Origin: Mycolicibacterium goodii
GTDB lineage: Bacteria; Actinomycetota; Actinomycetes; Mycobacteriales; Mycobacteriaceae
Assembly: GCF_022370755.2 (NCBI RefSeq)
Contig: NZ_CP092364.2
Location: forward strand, 3,844,001-3,908,000
Length of the DNA stretch: 64,000 nt
Direction of reading: 5' to 3'
Position numbers and translations under genes: made by a program. Every line of letters begins with the position of its first letter. The stretch's first letter is position 1. This document shows, piece after piece, positions 58,638 through 64,000 of this stretch. The notes under the pieces were generated by a model. It was given only the letters and a program-made list of their open reading frames with translations, searched no databases and was not told the DNA's origin.

Positions 58638-59726
58638 TCAGCTCTGCGGGTGGAGGCGTCCCTCGGCCTCCAGTTGGCGGGTGAGCAGCCGGCGGATCCA
58701 CATGCCGCCCGCGTCGATGTTGAGGTTGTAGAACTCGTAGTCGGGGTTGGCGTCGATGGCCTTCTGCTGGGCTTGCAGCATCGCGGTGTCCTCGGTGAAC
58801 ACGTGTCGGATGCCGTCGCGGATCTGCGTTGTCAGCAGCTGACTGTCCGTGAGGTAGTTGCGCATCCACGCCCAGTGGTAGCGGCACGTGGTGTCGGTCT
58901 CGGGGGTGATGGTGTTCATCACGTAGCCGTTGATGCCCTGGCTTCGATCCCCCTGCGGCGCTCCGGTACCGGTCTTGGCGACGCCGACGTCGATGCAGAT
59001 GGTCGACGGGTACTGGTAGTGAATGATCTGCCAACGGTCGACGTGGCCCTCGAAGCCGGGGAACTTGTTGCGCATCTGAGCCCGCATGAACGGCACCGGG
59101 GGGATGTCGATCATCCACCTGGTGAGCGTGACGCTGCGACCGTCGTGCACGACGTCGAACTCCGAAGTGCTGATGTTCTCGCCGCCGATGCTGCTGGTGT
59201 GCAGGAACTCCTCATGGGTGAGGTCCATCAGGTTGTCGAGGACGAGCTGGAAGTTGCATTGCAGCGCAATGGTTTCGCCGTCACCGGCCCACTCGTCCAT
59301 CTGATGCATGTCGGGTATCTCGTCGGGCTTGGCGAGGTAGGGATCGCCCAGCCAGACCCACACGAAGCGGTGCCGTTCCACCACGGGGTAGGACGGCACG
59401 GTGGCGCTGGGGTTGAGCACCTCCTGGGCGGGCATGGACGTGCAGCGGCCGGCCGAGTTGTACACGATGCCGTGGTACGGGCAGCGGATGCCGTCGCGGC
59501 TGACGAGCTTGCCCATGGACAGGGGCGCCAGACGATGCCAGCAGGCGTCGGCCAGCGCCACCGCCCGACCGTCCTCCGTCCGGTAGAGCACCAGCGGAGT
59601 TCCGTTGACGCGCACCGCGGTTGGGGTGCGGCCGACCTCGCGGTCCCAGGCGGCGACATACCAGCCGTTGCGCGGTGCGGGTTGCGTCTTGATGGTGGTG
59701 GAGCTGCGCGATTCGACCGTCGTCAT
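58638..59726 (-). CDS. Rieske [2Fe-2S] aromatic oxygenase / O-demethylase (VanA-like)
   Basis: A 362-residue oxygenase component. The Rieske site is ACWHRLAPL then CPYHG (C-x-H and C-x2-H, spaced normally), and the mononuclear iron site is in NLMDLTHEEFLHTS with Asp and two His. The size and single-component layout match vanillate demethylase / dicamba demethylase-type enzymes. First gene of the leftward operon, behind two operator-like repeats. Probably removes a methyl group from a methoxy-aromatic, or hydroxylates the ring. Confidence 0.9.
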   Translation of the reverse strand: MTTVESRSSTTIKTQPAPRNGWYVAAWDREVGRTPTAVRVNGTPLVLYRTEDGRAVALADACWHRLAPLSMGKLVSRDGIRCPYHGIVYNSAGRCTSMPAQEVLNPSATVPSYPVVERHRFVWVWLGDPYLAKPDEIPDMHQMDEWAGDGETIALQCNFQLVLDNLMDLTHEEFLHTSSIGGENISTSEFDVVHDGRSVTLTRWMIDIPPVPFMRAQMRNKFPGFEGHVDRWQIIHYQYPSTICIDVGVAKTGTGAPQGDRSQGINGYVMNTITPETDTTCRYHWAWMRNYLTDSQLLTTQIRDGIRHVFTEDTAMLQAQQKAIDANPDYEFYNLNIDAGGMWIRRLLTRQLEAEGRLHPQS

Positions 59727-59782
59727 GGTCTGAAGCCTTCCGATTCGGGGTCCAGCCGAAGTGGGCCGGATCACGTCCGATC

Positions 59783-59801
59783 CAAAGAGTATACACATTG
59801 A
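59783..59801 (-). promoter_or_regulatory. Operator-like repeat 1 (Rieske promoter)
   Basis: The minus strand reads TCAATGTGTATACTCTTTG; TATACT inside it is a good -10 box for the Rieske operon, so a bound protein would block it. It matches repeat 2 at about 80 percent in the same orientation, 62 bp apart. Confidence 0.5.
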
Positions 59802-59844
59802 TGCGATCCCACAAGGGCCGTGGACATTCCGAATCCGTGCCCGT

Positions 59845-59863
59845 CAAAGTGTAGACACATTGG
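59845..59863 (-). promoter_or_regulatory. Operator-like repeat 2
   Basis: The minus strand reads CCAATGTGTCTACACTTTG, a direct repeat of the element at 59783-59801. It lies 86 bp before the AtaL-like gene start and probably serves the rightward promoter. Confidence 0.5.
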
Positions 59864-59949
59864 CGTGAGGTGGGTTACGGTGGCCTGCATCACAACGTCA
59901 CCCCGAGCGTCGCACCGCACGGACCCACCCGATGAACCCAGGAGGCACC

Positions 59950-60420
59950 ATGATCGACATCAGCCGCACGATCCCCCTCGACGACGGCCTGCAACCCGCT
60001 CTGACGGTGGACGACGTGTGGGCCGGGCTCGTCGAAAAGGCCGAAAATCCCCTGCCTTACGTCAAGGCGATCAGTGCGTGCGAGGTCGTCGAGCGCTTCG
60101 AGGGCGGACTGGTCCGCGACATCGAGCACGTGGGTCCCGTCCGCGAAGTCGTCACCTTCTACCCGAAGAAGCTGGTGCACTTCGTCCGGACCCACGGCAG
60201 CGCGCGCGGAACGATCGACAACGAGATCTGCATCGACGAGGCGGGCAACGACGTGCTGAAGTTCAGCTTCCGACTCGTCGTCGACGGGATCGCCGAGGGC
60301 AGCCCGGAGGAAGCGGCGTTCGGCGAGCAGATGCAGTCGGACTACCTCGACGCCGTCCACACCACGCTGCAGGCCGTGCGCGAGCGCATCGTCAACACCG
60401 ACACGTCGGTCCCGAGCTAG
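59950..60420 (+). CDS. AtaL-like (DUF1857, SRPBCC fold) protein
   Basis: A 156-residue protein of the AtaL/DUF1857 type: a SRPBCC-fold chain with FEGGLVRDI, HFVRTHGSARGTIDNEI and FSFRLVVDG strands and a C-terminal helix. These small proteins often act as aromatic polyketide or ligand-binding partners; no reaction is proved. ATG 59950 has GGAGG six bases upstream. First gene of the rightward operon. Confidence 0.75.
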   Translation: MIDISRTIPLDDGLQPALTVDDVWAGLVEKAENPLPYVKAISACEVVERFEGGLVRDIEHVGPVREVVTFYPKKLVHFVRTHGSARGTIDNEICIDEAGNDVLKFSFRLVVDGIAEGSPEEAAFGEQMQSDYLDAVHTTLQAVRERIVNTDTSVPS

Positions 60421-60432
60421 GCGGTGGACGCC

Positions 60433-60792
60433 ATGACGGTACCGACAGCGGCGAAGGTGTTCGCGATCGTCGATGCGATGGACCTGCAGTCGCTCGGCGA
60501 CCTGTTCTCCGAACGCGGATCACTGGTCTTTGCCAACCGGCCGGCCCTGGTCGGCACGGACGAGATACGTCACGGCGTGGGGTGTTTCTACGACAGCATC
60601 GCCGGGCTGCAGCACACCATCGTCAACGAATGGACGGTCGGCGCGGACACCATCATCGAACTGAGCGTCACCTACCGCCGTCACGACGGCGGCGAGGTCA
60701 CCATCCCGGCCGCCACCATGTGGCACGTCGATCCCTCGGGCAGATTCGACAGTTACCGCGTGTACTTCGACCTGGCGCCGGTCTATGCCTGA
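60433..60792 (+). CDS. SnoaL-like (NTF2-fold) protein
   Basis: A 119-residue NTF2-like protein (VFAIVDAMDLQSLGDLFSE, then IAGLQHTIVNEW and the final strand DSYRVYFDLAPVY). The fold is typical of SnoaL-like isomerases or binding proteins. ATG 60433 is taken, with GTG 60424 as the alternative. Starts 12 bp after the previous gene, and its end overlaps the SDR remnant by 8 bp. Confidence 0.7.
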   Translation: MTVPTAAKVFAIVDAMDLQSLGDLFSERGSLVFANRPALVGTDEIRHGVGCFYDSIAGLQHTIVNEWTVGADTIIELSVTYRRHDGGEVTIPAATMWHVDPSGRFDSYRVYFDLAPVYA

Positions 60793-60989
60793 CTACCCCG
60801 GACTCGCGGGCAAGGTCGCCGTGGTCACCGGCGGCGCGAACAGCCGCCTTACCCCGGCAGGCGTCCTACGTCGCATCCAAGCACGGCGTGATCGGACTGA
60901 CCAAGGCGGCCGCACTGGAGTATTCGGCCGCGTCAGCGTTCGTCACGGGAACCGCGCTGAGCATCGACGGCGGATACAGCGCCGCATGA
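60785..60989 (+). pseudogene. Gutted SDR gene (internal deletion)
   Basis: Starts properly (MPDYPGLAGKVAVVTGGA), loses frame, and then reads ASYVASKHGVIGLTKAAALEY followed directly by FVTGTALSIDGGYSAA and stop. The parts between the cofactor loop and the YxxxK motif, and between that motif and the end, are missing, so only about 200 of some 750 bp remain. The surrounding operon spacing is intact. Confidence 0.8.
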
Positions 60990-61005
60990 CCAAGGAGAAC
61001 CGAAA

Positions 61006-61758
61006 GTGAGCGACATCGAGGGCTTCGAGGGCAAGGTCGCCATGGTGACCGGCGCCGCCCGCGGCATCGGCGCCGCGTCGGCCCGCGCCCTTGCCGATCC
61101 CGGCGCGGCGGTGGTGATCTGCGACGTCCTCGACGCAGACGGCGCGCAGACCGCGGCCGAGATCACCGCTACCGGCGGGTCGGCCGTCTACCTCCACACC
61201 GACGTCTCCAACGCCGAGTCGGTGCAATCCACGGTGGCCCGGATCGTCGAACACTTCGGGCGCCACGACTTCGCCCACAACAACGCCGGAGTGTTCAGCC
61301 CGGCCCCGACCGCGGACCTCGACGTCGAACAATGGCGGTGGGTCATCGACGTCAACCTCACCGGCGTGTTCCTGTGCATGAAGTACCAGCTCCCCCACAT
61401 CGTGAAAAACACCGGCGCGGTGGTCAATACCGCGTCGGTGTGGTCTCAGGCCGGCGCGGCCACCCAGGCGGCGTACAGCGCGAGCAAGCACGGCGTGGTC
61501 GGCCTCACCCGCACCGCCGCCCTGGACTACGGTGCGGCCGGCGTCCGCGTCAACGCCATCGCCCCCGGTCCGATCGCCACCGCGATGACCGCCTCGGTGC
61601 CCAGCGCCGTCATGGACGCCGTCATCGGCCGCACGGCCGCGGGTCGCTACGGCACACCCGAGGAGGTCGGCAAGGCCGTGGTCTGGCTGTGTTCGCCGGC
61701 CTCCTCCTACGTCAACGGCGCGGTCGTGCCCGTGGACGGCGGCTGGCTGGCCGGATGA
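61006..61758 (+). CDS. SDR family oxidoreductase
   Basis: A 250-residue classical SDR: MVTGAARGIGAAS, DFAHNNAGVF (NNAG), catalytic Ser in NTASVWS, YSASK, and the ending VNGAVVPVDGGW. GTG 61006 has AAGGAG upstream. It replaces or complements the gutted SDR just before it; probably oxidises an alcohol or dihydrodiol-like intermediate. Confidence 0.88.
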   Translation: MSDIEGFEGKVAMVTGAARGIGAASARALADPGAAVVICDVLDADGAQTAAEITATGGSAVYLHTDVSNAESVQSTVARIVEHFGRHDFAHNNAGVFSPAPTADLDVEQWRWVIDVNLTGVFLCMKYQLPHIVKNTGAVVNTASVWSQAGAATQAAYSASKHGVVGLTRTAALDYGAAGVRVNAIAPGPIATAMTASVPSAVMDAVIGRTAAGRYGTPEEVGKAVVWLCSPASSYVNGAVVPVDGGWLAG

Positions 61759-61813
61759 CGACCCCGGCCACCACACGACCCCCTCGATCCCACCGACAAC
61801 AGGAGAACCGACC

Positions 61814-62701
61814 ATGACCGAATTGACCTGGGCGCTGGCGCAGTACCGCACCGCGCGCGGCATCGAGGCCGGCATCTACGCCGACGACCGGATCTTCGCG
61901 GCGCAAACCTTCAACGGGCTCACCGTGATGGACATGTTGGCGCACTGGGAGCGCTGGGAAGACGTGCTGCGCACCATGGACCGTGCGGCGCTGACACCGG
62001 TCGCCGATGCCGAGGTCGTGGCACCCCTCACCTATCCGAGCAAGGTGATCTGCGCCGGCGCGAACTACTACGATCACGCCGACGAGATGGGGGTCGATCG
62101 ACCCGACCCCACGGCTGAGCCCTTCTTCTTCCTCAAGACGCCGACGACGACCGTCGTCGGGCCCAGCTGCGAGGTCCCCATCTTCGACGACGGCCGCTCC
62201 CAGGTCGATTGGGAAGCCGAACTCGGCGTCGTCATCGGCCGCAGGTGCGCCGACGTGGCGCCCGAGGACGCCGCGCAGGTGATCGCCGGCTACCTGGTCG
62301 CCAACGACGTCTCCGACCGCGGTGTCTTTCACCGAAACGGCTCAGTGGCAGCGCCGTTCGAATGGGACTGGCTCGGACACAAGAGCCAGGACGGCTTCTG
62401 CCCGCTGGGTCCGGGACTGGTGCCGACGTGGCTGGTGCCCGACCCGCAGGCGCTGAAGATCCGCCTCGACGTCAACGGCGTCGTCAAACAGGACTCCGAC
62501 ACCTCGCAGATGGTGGTGGACGTGCACAGGCTGATCGCCGCGGCGAGTCGGGTGTTCACCCTCGAGCCCGGCGACGTCATCCTCACCGGCACACCCGCCG
62601 GCGTCGGCATGCCGCGCAAGGACTTCCTGCGCCCCGACGACGTTGTCACCGTGGAGATCGAGGGCATCGGCCGCATCTCGAACAAGGTGGTCGCCAAGTG
62701 A
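61814..62701 (+). CDS. Fumarylacetoacetate hydrolase (FAH) family protein
   Basis: A 295-residue FAH-fold enzyme: VICAGANYYDHADEM, FFFLKTPTTTVVGP, VDWEAELGVVIGRR with metal-binding acids, NDVSDRGV, and ILTGTPAGVG. The family breaks C-C bonds of ring-cleavage products or acts as hydratase/decarboxylase in extradiol pathways. The RBS AGGAGAA is clear. Stop and next start overlap (GTGA). Fits a downstream step after extradiol-type ring cleavage. Confidence 0.9.
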   Translation: MTELTWALAQYRTARGIEAGIYADDRIFAAQTFNGLTVMDMLAHWERWEDVLRTMDRAALTPVADAEVVAPLTYPSKVICAGANYYDHADEMGVDRPDPTAEPFFFLKTPTTTVVGPSCEVPIFDDGRSQVDWEAELGVVIGRRCADVAPEDAAQVIAGYLVANDVSDRGVFHRNGSVAAPFEWDWLGHKSQDGFCPLGPGLVPTWLVPDPQALKIRLDVNGVVKQDSDTSQMVVDVHRLIAAASRVFTLEPGDVILTGTPAGVGMPRKDFLRPDDVVTVEIEGIGRISNKVVAK

Positions 62702-63804
62702 CGACCCCAGCGGCCACCACCACGCAGGGGTGGCCGAGTCCGGGTCCGGTTCCCACCACAATGCGAGCTGTGGCGTTCCACGAGTTCGGCGGGCCCGAGG
62801 TGTTGCGCGTCGACGAGGTGCCCACACCCCATCCGGGCCCCGGTGACGTGCTCATCCGCATCGCCGCCGTGAGCGTCGGGCGCCTGCTCGACCTCGTCGC
62901 GCGCTCCGGCCGTCACCCCTACGCGACGTTCACCTTCCCCCACGTACTGGGCGCCGAGCACGCCGGTATCGTCGCAGCCGTCGGCAACGCTGTCACCGAG
63001 TTCCACGTCGGTGACCGGGTGGCCACCTTTCCCGTACTGACCGACCCCGACTGCCCCATGGTCACCGCGGGATACGCCGAACTCTCCCCCACCGCCCGCA
63101 TCATCGGGACCCACCTGCAGGGCGCGTACGCCGACTACATCGCCGTGCCCGCCACCAACGTCTCACCGGTGCCCGCCGACATGACCCCGGCCGACGCGGC
63201 AGCGCTGGCCCTGGCCGGCGTGGTGGCGATGAACCAGTTCACCCGTGCGGGACTGGCTGCGGGACAACGAGTCGTCGTGCAGGGAGCGTCCTCGGCGCTA
63301 GGGTCCACCACGGCGCTGCTTGCTCGACATCTCGGCGCCCGAGTGATCGTCACCTCACGCGACGAGACCAAACGCGCCCGCCTGGGCGAACTGGGATTCG
63401 ACGCCGTCCTCCATGCCTCCACGGCGACCTTCGCCGACGACGTCCGAGACGTGTTCGACGGCCAGGGCGCCGACATCGTGGTCGACAACCTGGGCGACCC
63501 CGTGGTGTGGACGCACGGAATGGACGCCCTGGCCCCCGGCGGCACCATCGTGTCCTCCGGGGCGTTCCTCGGCAGGACCGTACCGGTCGACCTGCAGCGG
63601 CTGTACTCGCTCGGACAACGGGTCATCGGCGTGCGCTCGGGCAACCTCACCGCTGCCCGGCGCCTGTGGGCCGAAGCCGCCGCGGGTTTCCGCAGCGTCG
63701 TCGACCGCACCTTCGCGCTCACCGACGCGGCTAGGGCACACGAGTACGTCGAGGCCAGTGCCAACGTCGGCCGCGTCACCCTACTGACCGAACCCGACGC
63801 GTGA
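62698..63804 (+). CDS. MDR family oxidoreductase (quinone-oxidoreductase-like)
   Basis: A 368-residue zinc-less medium-chain reductase: MRAVAFHEFGGPEVLRVDEVP, FPHVLGAEHAGIVAAVG, nucleotide loop VQGASSALGSTTA and VDNLGDPV. NADPH-dependent reduction of a quinone or enone is the family role. GTG 62698 overlaps the FAH gene stop by four bases. The first 20 residues before MRAV are an uncommon leader, so ATG 62761 is a possible alternative start. Confidence 0.85.
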   Translation: MTTPAATTTQGWPSPGPVPTTMRAVAFHEFGGPEVLRVDEVPTPHPGPGDVLIRIAAVSVGRLLDLVARSGRHPYATFTFPHVLGAEHAGIVAAVGNAVTEFHVGDRVATFPVLTDPDCPMVTAGYAELSPTARIIGTHLQGAYADYIAVPATNVSPVPADMTPADAAALALAGVVAMNQFTRAGLAAGQRVVVQGASSALGSTTALLARHLGARVIVTSRDETKRARLGELGFDAVLHASTATFADDVRDVFDGQGADIVVDNLGDPVVWTHGMDALAPGGTIVSSGAFLGRTVPVDLQRLYSLGQRVIGVRSGNLTAARRLWAEAAAGFRSVVDRTFALTDAARAHEYVEASANVGRVTLLTEPDA

Positions 63805-63833
63805 CCGCCACCAACCTCGAAGAAGGGACCCCC

Positions 63834-64000
63834 ATGAGTGAATCATCAACGGCTGCAACCAAGCCCGCCGCACCGGTGTCCAAGCTGGGCTATGTCACCT
63901 TCGACACGCCCGACGTGGAACGCATGACGTGGTACTACACCAAGGTGCTCGACCTGGAGGTGGTCGAACAGGCGCACGACTACGCCTACCTCACCACCGG
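63834..64000 (+). CDS. VOC family dioxygenase (partial, cut by window end)
   Basis: The first 55 residues of a vicinal-oxygen-chelate protein. After a short Ala/Pro leader, KLGYVTFDTPDVERMTWYY and DLEVVEQAHDYAYL follow, the usual N-terminal module of extradiol (catechol 2,3-dioxygenase-like) enzymes. GAAGGGA precedes ATG 63834. It would supply the ring-cleaving step for the FAH-family enzyme upstream; the C-terminal module and metal ligands lie outside the window. Confidence 0.75.
   Translation, partial: MSESSTAATKPAAPVSKLGYVTFDTPDVERMTWYYTKVLDLEVVEQAHDYAYLTT

Overview
The window is high-G+C actinobacterial DNA with many GTG starts and four-base start/stop overlaps. The best fit is a fast-growing, soil-type Mycobacteriaceae (Mycolicibacterium or relative). 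Pointers are three short-chain dehydrogenases of the mycofactocin-coupled type, an EthR-like TetR regulator, an F420-type luciferase-fold oxidoreductase, a LIP-family secreted lipase homologue, and a broken copy of a mycobacterial CysA2-like sulfurtransferase. No rRNA, tRNA, CRISPR array or replication origin was seen. Function calls come from reading the translations by eye; no database search was run.

Region A (1-10.3 kb) is a compact catabolic cluster: SnoaL-like protein + DUF3237, an NADP-dependent MDR reductase, an acyl-CoA synthetase, an EthR-like TetR regulator, and a cupin / methylmalonate-semialdehyde dehydrogenase-like / VOC / mycofactocin-SDR operon. Facing that operon is a second DUF3237 followed by an HSL-type esterase. 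Five promoters share a 15-bp near-palindrome (consensus TCGACA-N3-TGTTGA) whose end forms the -35 box, followed by a 17-bp spacer. They look like one regulon, probably controlled by the TetR. The two DUF3237 copies are almost identical and inverted, so they bracket the cluster.

Region B (10.5-27.4 kb) holds a secreted LIP-lipase homologue without its serine nucleophile, a nitronate monooxygenase remnant, an LLM oxidoreductase, a broken IS3 transposase, a divergent TetR/LysR pair, and an operon of a dehalogenase-like hydrolase, an SGNH hydrolase and an RclA-like flavoprotein lacking the redox cysteines. It continues with a duplicated-domain membrane protein, a MOSC-reductase-ferredoxin fusion, broken DUF2231 and Orn/Lys/Arg decarboxylase genes, a TetR/SDR pair, and an orphan GntR regulator.

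Region C (27.4-54 kb) is loosely packed accessory DNA: an MHS transporter, a 7-bp tandem array, two GNATs, two methyltransferases, two mycofactocin SDRs, a flavin monooxygenase-like ACAD-fold protein, an orphan ketol-acid reductoisomerase, an ECF sigma factor, a second-type peptide deformylase, a kinase-like protein without the phospho-acceptor histidine, and a Tat-exported FAD oxidase. Several genes here are decayed (rhodanese, DUF1348, two SDRs). An ISL3-family element has split a MmyB-type XRE regulator and left an 8-bp target duplication.

Region D (54-64 kb) is an aromatic-catabolism locus of two divergent operons. Leftward: Rieske oxygenase, PDR-type reductase, aldehyde dehydrogenase, flavin hydroxylase, SDR; four of the five are joined in series by 4-bp overlaps. 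Rightward: AtaL-like protein, SnoaL-like protein, a gutted SDR, an intact SDR, a fumarylacetoacetase-family hydrolase, a quinone-oxidoreductase-like MDR, and the start of a VOC dioxygenase. The likely logic is O-demethylation or ring hydroxylation, then extradiol-type cleavage and hydrolysis. Two direct operator-like repeats lie between the operons and resemble the palindrome in front of the GntR gene in region B.
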